The notes under the pieces are model-generated. The model did no database searches, was not told the origin of the DNA, and saw only the letters and a program-made list of their open reading frames with translations. Made by a program: the position numbers and the translations under genes. From assembly GCA_029948255.1 (NCBI GenBank), contig JALIZF010001939.1, positions 186,001 to 250,000 on the forward strand: a stretch of 64,000 nucleotides of DNA, in the 5' to 3' direction. This DNA is from Telmatactis stephensoni. Its lineage: Eukaryota > Cnidaria > Anthozoa > Actiniaria > Isophelliidae. Shown here one piece after another: positions 1-10,934 of the stretch (its first letter is position 1; every line of letters starts with the position of its first letter).

Positions 1-107
1 ACATTAATTTCTTAGCTACCGTTCGTGCTAACACTAAGTATATAGTTTGAACATGACAAGCACTTTCTAAAGCACTAATAAACCTTTATTTTTTTACTGT
101 TTTGTAG

Positions 108-303
108 CAACACAGACGCGGTACAGAACACCAATGCACAGATATTAAGACCAGGAAATCAGTCGTTATCTCAGGATACAGCAGTCTTGAAGACTGCGTG
201 GGGAATTGTATATGTATATCAAATATGAGGGGCGCCATACAATGGCATTGTTTTCAGGGGACGTTTTCAAATGACAGAAATATCCTTGAGTTACTCTTTA
301 AAG
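108..303 (+). CDS. possible internal exon, PAN/apple-like (weak)
   Basis: A T-rich tract ending in TAG precedes position 108, and AAAG followed by GTAACC ends the segment. One frame is open for 65 codons and would exit in phase 1. It contains a Ser-Leu-Glu-Asp-Cys stretch followed by CVGNC and, later, a WHC, which recalls the spacing of PAN/apple cysteine modules. A second frame is open for about 40 codons before a stop, so the reading frame is not certain. It could belong to a gene lying mostly to the left of the window. No neighbouring exon was found to the right. Recognition is tentative. Confidence 0.27.
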
Positions 304-1319
304 GTAACCGAAGCAGGGCAGAGGAAATCAGTAGTATTTTTCCGAGCCTGAAAAAAATCAACAAAACATAAGAAATTGTGGGAAGTGCGTTGCGCTCATG
401 CGTGCGCATCGCACTACTGTCCACATTTTGTTAACATATTGCTTTTTTTTCAGGCTCGGAAGTGAGATGCGCGCATGCGTGCGATTGCGTGCCAACAATG
501 ATACAAAAAAAAAAAAAAAAAAAAAAAAGAAAGAAACTATATCTCCAAAATCGAGGAGCATAAATTTTCTTACCATAAGGAATATTAAGGTGTAAAAACC
601 GAGGTGCATTTATACATTTATCAAAAACACTTACTGGTATGTTTCTTCTATCGCGACAGGTGAACATAATTTTTTCGCACAAAATTACTGTGGAATCCCA
701 TCATCATTTAAATATTAAATATCATTCTTTCTATATCAAAGATGCCTATTTCAATATTTTTTGTCGAGTCAAAACATTTCGCAAATTAACCAGCTCGAAA
801 GGGAAAACGAATTAACTAAGCTCGAACTGTCGATGCAACAAAGGAAATACCAATGCCGCATTATGTCCATTCTAGTTTATTAGCTTTTCCTTCCAATGAA
901 GGCAGGGACACCACAACAACTTTCGCCAATTACTGTGGGTCCTGTAGTGTAGTAGGACAGACCACACACACTGGCAACTTCGTAGCCTACTAGCTCAGCA
1001 AGAGACTTTTTTCATAACGGGCCATTGACGGGTATTCTTCATTCATTGATTTTTGATTTCTCAAATTTTTTAACTCGATCTTTTAGAGATTTGCTCTTTT
1101 CCCCGCTATTTTTTTGCTGTTATTTTAAAGTTTTGTCCCGTCAAATGCACCCAAAAACTCGAGAAAAAAAGCTATCCAGGATATTCAATATTATTTTTTT
1201 CGTATACTATCTGTGCTTTTATATAGATGGAATAACTCTGGCGATAGTATATGATCGATGAATAACTCTGGCGATAGTATATGATCGATGCGTTGAAATG
1301 TTTAGCGTGATTAAATAAA

Positions 1320-1355
<36 letters not shown>

Positions 1356-3225
1356 GCGTCAATTCATCGATCGAAAGAATAAGATAGGGCCATTTACACG
1401 AGCCAAAACAAGACGCGTCTTATCAGTCTTGGACGTAACTTAAATAAAAAGTGAATTTTCCGTATAAACGACATTGTTTGTCCTTAGACGAGAACAACAA
1501 AAACAACTTAGAAGCTCTTCGTCGCAACGTAGCGTCTTAGTAGAGTAAAAGTTACTGTTTAATATAAACCGAGAGGTTTGCGTCTTATTTAAGTCGCCCT
1601 CTAAGATATATCTATTTCCGACGCTTGCCCTCGACTTTTTTTTCGTTTTTCTTTCTTTTTTCATTCTAAATCAAAGAAAGCTTAATACAGCAAAAATTCT
1701 ATATCATTCTATAGTTCTGTTTGAAGTACAATTCTGTATTTTATTAACTCAAAATGTGGTATTTCAATCATTTTTCAAAAACCTTTTCAGCTCAGACAAG
1801 CTTGTCGCATAACTGAATGAAAAGATTATCTGCGGCTTTATGCTTTCAAAGAGCGTATATGATATTTGTATTCTGTATATATTGTGGAATGGACGTCCTT
1901 ATTTATTTTAGTAGCGAACCACCTGGTATTTTACCAATCCAATTATCTCGTAATGACAAACTGGAAGTGCTTCCGTAGATTCTAGAAACTAGGAAGACAA
2001 ACTTAAATGACAAACTGGAAGGGCTTTCGTAGATTCTAGAAACTAGGAGGACAAACTCATGACAACTTAGCTAGTATATTGAAAACTAGATGACGTAAGG
2101 CCTATTTCAGACGCCTAACCTTCCATGTACCGTTCTCAATTCAAATTCTAATTACAGCCATATTGTTCCACTGGCTCTAGTGTGATAAATGTTAAAACCA
2201 GCAGTTCCCAGTATATTTAAACACGGAACGTTCATTGTATTTCGTTGCAGCCAGTTGGTACGGCACATAGTGGTAGGGCTGGTACGGTAGGCCTAAGTCT
2301 CCTTGAACTGTGATAACTTTTATTTTATTTTATTTATTTTATTTACAAGCTTCGCCCTAGGGCGGGAGCAACTCACAGAACTGTTGTTCCAAAACGAGAC
2401 TTTTATCAGTCATTAAGATCACTTGTCCTGTATCTAAGCTATGACATGACAAATTCTAACATCCAAAGTGGGTGTAGCAGGTGTAAATTGGCATTTGCGG
2501 TTTTATTAGCAATTATATTCATGAAAATCATCTTCAATCTAGTGATACATTTTACATTCAGTTTCTGGGAGGGTAATGCTTTATTCTTGTGAATACGCTT
2601 GGTTTACACGAGCGACACACATGCAAACTCAAAAATTAATGCAAGCGCAGACATTGTTCAAAAACAAACGCAAATGCAAAGATTAAATAGATACGCATGC
2701 GCAATTGAGACAATGACGATGACTTGCGTTTGAATTTACACAAACCTTGATTCACGCGGTAAAAGCAAGCAAATACAACAAGCAGCAAGCAAGCACAAGC
2801 AAAGAAGCACAAGCAAGCAAGCACAAAGACAAGCACAATGAAAAGTTTCATTTCTGGCGTTTTCATTTGCACTTGTGCTTGCACTTGTGTTTCTCAAGTT
2901 CAAACGTACGCCGGCTTGCCTTTGCATTTGCGTCACTCTTGTGAACCAGGCTTTATAGTTCACACTTTGTCCATCATATGTTCATCATTGATTACACTGC
3001 CTAAGTCTATAGCTATATTCGATATAATAAATACATAATTTTTGGTATAGTTGTGTACAATATATATTTGTTTCTATATGACGATGCTGTTCACCCTTCC
3101 CTGCTTGTCCAATCTCACATCATTTGTCATTAAGGGAGAATAACAGTATCTGAAAATGTTATCATGACCTCTCCTTTCGTTTCTTTTTTCATTAACTTTT
3201 CTTTTCTTTCGGGAATACACTTTAC
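304..3225. other. gene-poor stretch with small tandem duplications
   Basis: No supportable gene. It holds a poly-A run near 505-528, a perfect 30-bp tandem duplication at about 1231-1290, a CAT trinucleotide run at 1322-1354 directly after an AATAAA-like end (typical of a retroposon tail), and a 51-bp imperfect tandem duplication at 1956-2058. It also holds a TTTTA-rich run at 2320-2345 followed by a motif (aagcttcgccctagggcg) that looks like a dispersed repeat end, and an AAGCA-rich stretch at 2760-2840. Confidence 0.5.
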
Positions 3226-3335
3226 CAATCTTCCTCTTTTTTCTTTCTTTCCTTCTTTTTCCTTCCTTCCTTTCTTTCCTTCTTTCTTTCTTTCCTTCCT
3301 TCCTTCTTCCATTCTTTCTTCTTTCCTTCCTTTCT

Positions 3336-3396
<61 letters not shown>

Positions 3397-3402
3397 TTTC
3401 CC
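3226..3402 (+). repeat. CTTT/CCTT pyrimidine microsatellite
   Basis: Almost pure pyrimidine on the plus strand, ending in about 17 uninterrupted TTTC units at 3332-3395. The long open frames across it on both strands (Lys/Glu/Arg-rich or Phe/Ser-rich) are products of the repeat and not genes. Confidence 0.9.
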
Positions 3403-3639
3403 TCCTCCCTTCATTTCTTTATTTGCCTTTGCTTCTTTTCAAAAATATGGATCAGGATGCCTATGTGGCAAAATAATATCTCAGGCCACGGAATATAGAA
3501 GACCTATTCTTGGCTTTATTTGTTTCCATAAAAAAACATGTCTATCAAGTGCCAAACATAGAATGGTTTATGCAAATGTACCAGATTGAGATTGTCTAGC
3601 AGGTGAAACCATTTCAGCCGTTTTATGACCAACATTTTT

Positions 3640-3945
3640 TTCTTGTTTACTCTATATAAAATATATTTTAGCTTGAAAAACGTTTGGTCTGTGAAAGCAA
3701 TATAAACAGAGTGAGCATGTCTATAATATATAACACATAGCTGTTATATCATCAAAACATTTTCCTGTTTACTTTCTTTAAAGATATTTTAGTTTAGATA
3801 AAGTTTCGGCGGGAGCAATATAAACATAGTGAATTGTCTACAATATACACATAGCTGTTTTACGATCAAAACATTTTTCTGTTTACTTTCTATAAATATG
3901 TATTTAGTTTGGATAAAGTTTCTGTGGAAGCAATGTAAACTAGCT
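3640..3945. repeat. tandem array of ~127-bp units, about 2.5 copies
   Basis: Three successive blocks share a core in which 'tgtttact' is followed by 'ata' runs, 'taaagttt' or 'aaacgttt', 'gcaatataaac' and 'catagctgtt'. The copies differ at many positions, so this is an old tandem repeat. No coding content was seen. Confidence 0.6.
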
Positions 3946-4149
3946 GCGCACGCATGTCTGCAATGTAAAGCTGTAGCGTAGCGGCCGAGAATGTTTTTGG
4001 TTTTTTGAGAACTGTGCAGATCGTAACTGCTTTTATAAAATACTTGAGATATAACGCGCGCGCTGATTGGCTGGCTACCATGTTTATATCAGAGGACAGA
4101 GACATGGCTCGCTCAAAAAACGTCGAAAATATTTTATAAAAGCAATATA

Positions 4150-4310
4150 AAACGATCGCTTATGTCTCTGTTCTGTGATATAAACACTCTGGAAGATGTA
4201 GAGCACTCGAAAAGCAAGAGAAACACTCGGCTACGCCTCGTGTTCCTAAGCTTGTTTTTTTCTTGCTCTACATCTTCCGTCGTGTTTATATCACAGAACA
4301 GAGACATGCG
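4150..4310. mobile_element. foldback (MITE-like) hairpin
   Basis: The left arm begins near 4160 (tctctgttctgtgatataaa) and is repeated in reverse complement at the right (tttatatcacagaacagaga, near 4287-4306). The second arm segment 'gatgtagagc' near 4195 pairs with 'gctctacatc' near 4263. A related fragment lies just to the left at 4086-4104. No transposase is present; this is a non-autonomous palindromic element. Confidence 0.65.
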
Positions 4311-4963
4311 CGCGCGTTTTATATTCCTTAAATATCACAGTATGGAGACAGAAGCGATCGTGTTTTATGAATATGACACGTTTTTGCGAGGGTGTTTTTC
4401 TGCCAATATAAACTTGGTAGCCAGTCAATTGGCGAGTGCTTATTATATTATAAAATTAAGAGGGGATTTTTTTCAAGTTCGAGCAGTGAACGACAAAAAC
4501 TCCTGAGTTGAAGAATAACTGTTGTACAAATCTAAAATCATTTCTGTCAGAAAGTTTAAGTTGTTTGTAAGTAGTTTTGGCCAATGAAAGTTGAATCAAA
4601 GTGTTAATCCAAAGCGAAAATTTGGATCAAAAATGAGGTTTAGGCCTTCATTTGCTCATTTTCTGTATGTTTTCCTTATATTCCGCTTGAAAAAGCTTAA
4701 TCCTAACACAACTTCAAGAAAAAGTCCTTGTACAGTTCAAAAATCTGTTTCAAACAGTTATTTTATCTTGGTACATCAGTTTTTAACCGGTAGGAATAGG
4801 ATTTGAGTGTTAATCCAGAACGAAAATTTGGTTTAAAACTCGCACGAAAGTCTAGTTTTTGGCGCTTTTCGCCATTATTGCTCGTCATTGAAAAAAATCT
4901 CCTCTTAAATAAATATATTTGTCACCACAGATTCTATAAAGCCTCCAGTATATTGTATTCTGA

Positions 4964-5241
4964 CAAGAGACCATAATATTAAGAGAGCGAAACTCAGTAT
5001 TGATGTCTGTGCGATGTTCGCGGCGACTAAGGCTATTTTTAGTAACTTCGCCATCGCGCGCGCAAGGCCCTCAACCAATAGAATTTGATTTTTGACGTGC
5101 GCGCGGACGGGACCGTTTGAATTCTATTATTTAAGTGCCTTGCGCGCGCGATGGCGAAATTACTAAAAATAGCCTTAGGTGCCACGAACATCGCACAGAC
5201 ATCAATACTGAGTTTCGCTCTCTTAGTATTATGGTCTCTTG
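4964..5241. mobile_element. foldback (MITE-like) element, ~278 bp
   Basis: The ends are inverted copies: 'caagagaccataatatta' opens the element and its near-complement closes it at 5241. The arms continue inward through 'gagcgaaactcagtattgat' and 'catcgcgcgcgcaagg', leaving a central loop near 5085-5135. There is no coding capacity. The flanks show no obvious long target duplication. Confidence 0.8.
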
Positions 5242-6159
5242 ATTCTGATGGTCTGCAAAACCTCAAACAAATCAAAACAAAACAAACAAACAAATGAAGC
5301 AAAACAAAGCAAAAACAACAAAGCAAAGCAAAACAGAAAACAAAGAAAAACAAAATAAATAAAAAAGTCATGTTTTTAACAGTGAAGCATTTTAAAAAGA
5401 ATACTTTTGCTTTGTCACCGCAATAATCCAGCAATATGAAACCTGCGAGTTTGACAATTACACTATAAGAGAACATGTGGATGTCATTCGCGTATTTTTC
5501 TTCTTTTCTTAGATCTGTAAAACAATATATCGAACTCGATACATTTGAACTGCAATTTTCACCTTAAAAAATAAGAACAGGTGTTATTTGGTGGAGGTAG
5601 ATTTTTTATTAGTCTAAATTGGAATCATTGTTACAAACACTAACAAAGAAGCCTTTCTTGAGAACATTGCTAATTATATTCATACACATTTGCGTACATG
5701 ACTCTTTGACTGAAAAATCAGTAAACACTATAAAAACAAGCATATGCTCCAAACACAAGAGAAAATAAACTCATTTTCTCTTGCCAAAGTTATGCTCATG
5801 TCTGTTGCATGGGATCAAATCTTATCCAGTCATGGATAATTTCCTTGGACAACCGACTCATTTTATCTGTTTTATCCACTGAATAAGTATTTATCAAATA
5901 GATAGCACTATATTCTTTGTCTAGCCTATCTATCCGCTCTGAGAGTTCAATAAGCACAATCAGATTATACAACCAATAGGTACATTAATTATTTATAAGT
6001 GGTTGTATTTTAAATTAAAATGATCAACTGCTATGGACAACTTTCCAAAAGGCAAAGTAATGTAAATACGACTGAGAATGTACACTATATATAACAAGTG
6101 AGGCAATATCTTTCAGTTGAGCTTTTGACATGGTTGGAATAGACAAAATATTGACTCTT
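5242..6159. other. intergenic, 3' side of the GPCR gene
   Basis: An AAAC/AAGC-rich low-complexity stretch lies at 5262-5365. The remainder is plain AT-rich sequence in which no gene was recognised. It probably contains the 3' untranslated region of the minus-strand GPCR gene. Confidence 0.5.
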
Positions 6160-7119
6160 TCAATTTCCATTATTTTCTCCTACTACTTTGTTCAGTTTAT
6201 TATTGGTGAAAACCTTTCTAAAAGCACTTTGAAATTGTCTATTTCTAAATGCATATAAAGTAGGGTTTAAATATGTGCTGGTATAAAACAGGAATATGTA
6301 CCAGTCCATATGCCTGATTATTTTCTGGTTATGAAGGTTGCACTTATCAATAAAGATGATTAAAATTGAGCACAAGATGAATGGTAAGAACAGTAATATA
6401 AATATTGTAATAACAACGAGAAATACTCTGGCAGCTTTGCGGTTCTTATTCAACGTTGGGGTTGTCTTGATTTTAAATTTCAAACTTTTTGCGTCTTGTC
6501 TTGGAAATCGACAGCGTTGTTGTTCATTTGTCTTGAGTATAATGTACGTATAACAGTATAAAGTTACAATAAAGGGACCCAAAAGCGCTAACAGTGACAA
6601 AAGTAGCCAATAAGCCAGTAGACTGAGGGTCCTCTGTTTCAGAAATAGCCTTGGTAGAGCAAAGATAAACGAGACCAGCCAAACACTTTTGATAATTCTT
6701 ACGGTCACTTTGGGTGTCATTATAGTATGATACCGCAAAGACCATCTAATAGCAATTAGTCTATCAATACTAATGGCCGTTATGTTCAATGTCGTCCCGA
6801 CCATCAACTGTACGGAAACAACTGCTTCTATTCTAACCAGAATGTGATCTTCCCACATATGATGAGTAACTACTGCTTCGTAAAATGGAATCATAAACCC
6901 CGTCAGCAAGTCAGTCGCCGCAAGTGAGCATATTAGAAAATTTTGAGTAATATGAAGCCTGTGAGTTTTATAGATGACCAGAAGAACAAGCGTATTTGAG
7001 ATAATAGCAAGTAAACTGGAAATGATGCACAAGGCAATTGAAATGCCAAGTTCTACAGGAGACTCGTGTATAGTTGGCAAAGTCCTGTTTCCAGGGCAGC
7101 CTTCTTGAATGCCACCCAT
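6160..7119 (-). CDS. rhodopsin-type (class A) G-protein-coupled receptor, single exon
   Basis: A 319-residue intact protein with seven hydrophobic segments and class A landmarks: Asn42 in TM1 (SNTLVLL), the TM2 motif SLAATD with Asp70, SIDRL (119-121 in place of DRY) at the end of TM3, Trp147 in TM4, FLPF in TM6 with Pro246, and NPTLY (285-289) in TM7 followed by a basic helix-8 region. An Asn-Arg-Thr glycosylation site (11-13) lies in the short N-terminus. TM3 has no cysteine at its extracellular end and the second extracellular loop is very short and cysteine-free, so the usual TM3-ECL2 disulfide is missing, as in the melanocortin/cannabinoid-like branch. It presumably signals through a heterotrimeric G protein at the plasma membrane. 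The ligand is unknown. Intronless receptors of this kind are expanded in cnidarians. The ATG at 7119 precedes all TM segments and is the natural start. Confidence 0.9.
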   Translation of the reverse strand: MGGIQEGCPGNRTLPTIHESPVELGISIALCIISSLLAIISNTLVLLVIYKTHRLHITQNFLICSLAATDLLTGFMIPFYEAVVTHHMWEDHILVRIEAVVSVQLMVGTTLNITAISIDRLIAIRWSLRYHTIMTPKVTVRIIKSVWLVSFIFALPRLFLKQRTLSLLAYWLLLSLLALLGPFIVTLYCYTYIILKTNEQQRCRFPRQDAKSLKFKIKTTPTLNKNRKAARVFLVVITIFILLFLPFILCSILIIFIDKCNLHNQKIIRHMDWYIFLFYTSTYLNPTLYAFRNRQFQSAFRKVFTNNKLNKVVGENNGN

Positions 7120-9389
7120 TTTGGTCTACCCTAACGAGCCTCCAAACAGTATTGCTCCTCAGAAGAAAATGGCTAGTGATCCCGATAGCGCAGTTTTGTA
7201 ATCGGAAAACAATTATTCAGGCCATTTAACAGTCATGAGTCGTCTTGTCGTTAATGTCAAGATTGTCATACTAAACGCCTCAGAACACCTGGATGGTCAG
7301 TCTTCTGTCAAATGCATGCGATCCATAAGATAGAACTTTCTGTGGGTTTGTCCGTTGAGACTGAGTCATACAATTGATTGATTTTTTTTATTAGTTCAAG
7401 TCCTTAAAGTCGTCGTATGAATATTAATGTGACGGCATTAAAGTGATAGTTATAGATGTACTGCATGGTACAAAGAATGAAAATAATCTCCTGTAGTAAC
7501 AACACTAACAACAAATTTTGGGTCAGTAATCAGGGTGCTATACTACTATATTACAATACAGGAAATAAAACGATCCAAGAGATGGAAAAAGCCTGACGAA
7601 AAATAAGTAGAACTTCGAAAATCAAGTTCTTTTGAGATCAGCCTTAAGGAAAGTACTTAAATGTACGAGTGAAGATCAAACTTATCTCTTGTTCTAAAAG
7701 AGCAGATGCGCTTGTCTTGACTGTACATTAAAAAAACATATAGGAACATGCAAATTATTCCAACCAAGGTTTCATTACAGAATTCAAGTGTGAATAAAGA
7801 TTATATCAGTAGATAGGGGAAGAAAAAGGGGGCCTTCATTTGATAAAATACATTTTGCAAACAATGCATATATCTAGGATTTTTTACATAAATTCGGTTA
7901 TCTTGGTGATACAAAATAAAAAATGGGAGTAGGAATCAATATGAGATATAACAGGTACAATTTATGCTCGAAAGAGCGGGTCAAAATAACCTAAAGCTAT
8001 ATATACTGGCGGAAAAGTATCCGAAGGTTAAGCCAGAGCCTCTGCGCATTTCATTTTACAATCCCGGATGTAAGGCACGCAGGCTAGGATAGCAGGATTT
8101 TCGACCGGTGAGTTTGAAAATGAAAGTGGCTGTTTATACGACAGCGGATAAAAAGCATTCATATAGGGCAATAGCGGATCTGTTTGGATTATCGTGACAT
8201 CGCTTGGGAGTTTAAATGATTGAATAAACATCAATACTCATCAGGCTCCTTTTCTTATCATTAAAAAGACGTCGTAAGGCTTGTTTTCTTTCTCCGAGAC
8301 AATTTGTGATTATGTCTTGCAGGTGCGGGTGTATTTATAGAACAAATTGTGGTTACTTTCCTTTTTAAAAACAATTATATGAATGAAGAAAAAAGAAATT
8401 TATGATAGCACCTAAATAAAGATTAAGATATTTGAGGAACATTTGGGACTAGCTAGGAGCGAGACAAATTGGATGTTGTATTTTAAAAATCTAAAAAAAT
8501 AGAAATAAAAAATTCGCTGCAGAAGTGACTCGAAGAAAATAAAGGCACTAAGAAGGAAAAATTAAAGATTGTAGGACGATAGCCTACGAGAACACTTTAA
8601 TTAAACTGTAGTGGGATTGATGTTATGATTGCCTAGGCGGTAAAACCTGTTTTTGATTGGGTTTGAAAATGAATCGTCAACACAGTTGACAAGGAACTGC
8701 CAATAATAACAGAGCTAACACCATCATGATTCAGCTGTTTCATGCAATAAATGCAGTATTTAAGGAAATGACTGTCGCCTGGAGGACTGCCTCTGTTCAA
8801 GCAGTAGGCTGGTGTTTTTTTAAGACTTCTTATAAACAAATCAAGAATAGAAAAAGTTTAATTCTTCCTCGTTTGCATTCGCACTCAGATAACCGGAAAT
8901 AACGTATATATTTTGACCATTTTTGCCTGAAACGGAGAATACTTTAAGCCGTAATAGGAAACCTTTTTTTGAGTACACCAGGATCCTGCCCCTTGCTGGT
9001 CGGGAACTGATTATCACCATCATTTAGTTACATGTATTACTGTTCCTAGAATTTATGTACAACAACAATTTAAACAGGCATGCAAGGCCTATATAATTAT
9101 ATTAACGGAAGAAAAAGATACATTTTATGATAGCACCTAAATAAAAATTAAAATATTTGAGGAACATTTGGGACTAGCTAGGAGCCAACCTAACACCACA
9201 TCTGATAACCCCAACATTGGCACACTTTGTGACATCTTTTCACGGAAAATTCATGGGAGTTCATAATATGGAGATGAAATGATGGAGGGGGAGGGGGTGT
9301 GTGGATATTTAGGCTATTCCAATTTCAAAAGTTTAGCTATCTTGTCTGACCAATATTTGAACTGCGCGATCTCCGGTCTTTGGCTCTGC
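7120..9389. other. intergenic, no gene recognised
   Basis: AT-rich sequence between the GPCR and the REC114 homologue. An approximately 70-bp segment (tttatgatagcacctaaata... to ...gggactagctaggagc) occurs at about 8392-8461 and again, same orientation, at 9118-9187. Several minus-strand open frames of 60-68 codons (for example at 8028-8234 and 8633-8839) have no recognisable domain or convincing splice context and are not annotated as genes. Confidence 0.5.
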
Positions 9390-9524
9390 TTTCCCTTCCC
9401 TTCCCTTCCCTTCACTTCCCTTCCCTTCCCTTCCCTTCCCTTCCCTTCCCTTCCCTTCCCTTCCCTTCCCTTCCCTTCCCTTCCCTTCCCTTCTCTTCCC
9501 TTCCCTTCCCTTCCCTTCCCTTCC
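9390..9524 (+). repeat. CCCTT pentanucleotide satellite
   Basis: About 26 nearly perfect CCCTT units, continuing as degenerate pyrimidine sequence to about 9575. It lies about 200 bp past the 3' end of the REC114 homologue. Long open frames here (EGKGR or FPSLP repeats) are artefacts of the repeat. Confidence 0.95.
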
Positions 9525-9671
9525 TGTCCTGTTTTTTTCCTTTTCTTTCCTTTTCCTTTCCTTTGCTTTGCTTCCCTTCCCACTTTGACTCATATCCGAT
9601 GCCAAAGAGGGTATTGATGTAAAGGGAATAATTCTGGGGCCAAAACGTGCCCTTTCGTGTTCTTATTATTA

Positions 9672-9677
9672 TTTATT
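9672..9677 (-). terminator. polyadenylation signal AATAAA of the REC114 homologue
   Basis: AATAAA on the minus strand 40 nt beyond the TAG stop at 9717-9719, the expected position for a compact 3' untranslated region. Confidence 0.55.
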
Positions 9678-9716
9678 ATCAACGTACTCACAAATGCAAC
9701 TCCAGCTCTTTACTCA

Positions 9717-10832
9717 CTATGTTGAGATAAGTTCTGATAGTTCTTTTTCAACTGCTTCGACGAAAGATGGAAAATTTGTATCGGTTAGGCAAAGACGTAT
9801 AAATAGACCAAGACGTGAAACTGGGATGTTTGTACTTTCATATGCTTTTTGCATATCGCTTGGTCTTGGTGTCTAGAACAAAAGGTGATAATTGTGAGTC
9901 AAAATCAATCACTTACTTTCAAGCTATAGTCATTGAGCAAGAGAAAAATGTAGCGAGTCAATCAGCCAGCCACTGTCACCAACAGGCCGTTCGTCCGCCC
10001 GCTCGTACGTCGGTCAGTGATCAGCCACTTCCATCCATCCATCTATCCATCGACCCATCCAGCCATGCAGCCATGCAGCCAGCCAGCCAGCCCGCTCGGG
10101 CGTCCGTCCGTGTGTCCGTACGTCCGTTTATCAGGCCTGTGCGTCCGTTAGTCAGTCAGTCCGCGTGCGTGCTTCCATGCGTCGGTCCGTTCGTCCGTCG
10201 GCCGGTCGGTCGGCACAGTCACCACATTCATTCGTTCAGTCAGTCAGTCAGTCAGTCTATAAACAATAAGTGTTATATCAATAGGATAAAGAACCTTTTT
10301 AGCAACATCAGACAAAGTAATTCCATCATCTAAATGATCACCAGTAACCGCGTTGCTTGGCTGCGATGAAGGATATGTTTGAGGATCTTCTATCGGGATT
10401 TGTGAATCCTGTTCTGTAAGGGGGACCTCTTTGAAAGTGAACGATCCAGACATTGTTTTCACAAAATTACGACAAGATTCATTGGAAGATCGTGAAGATG
10501 TTTTGCTGAATTTGATACGAAAACGTCGAGTAGCTTCCTATATAGAGAGAATAAATATTTAACTGAAACTTGCTTTTGACTACTACTAAGCATTTAAAAT
10601 GCTCAATTTTCAGGGTGTGTCCTACATCACATGGAAGATGGGTTGATTTTACTGATAAAGTCCCAACCGATAAAACAAACAAACAAACAAACAAACAAAC
10701 AAACAAACAAACAAATGGTAACAAAAATAAAAATATAAATATACTAACAAACAAATCTAAAAAGGAAAACAAAATGTTCAAAACAAGAATTTTTCATAAA
10801 CAAAAAAACAAATTACTAACTACTGATTAACT

Positions 10833-10878
<46 letters not shown>

Positions 10879-10895
10879 TACTTACTTACTTACTT

Positions 10896-10934
<39 letters not shown>

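Noticed and set aside
3130..3589. Lys/Glu/Arg-rich and Phe/Ser-rich frames on opposite strands
   Set aside because: They are translations of the CTTT microsatellite and have no other support.
9279..9622. Frames rich in EGKGR or FPSLP repeats, 80-112 codons
   Set aside because: Pure products of the CCCTT satellite.
10244..10294. Read-through continuation of REC114 exon 4 to a TGA as the gene's end
   Set aside because: The conserved C-terminal helix is encoded by the in-phase exon at 9872-9717, so splicing at 10295 is preferred despite a weak donor.
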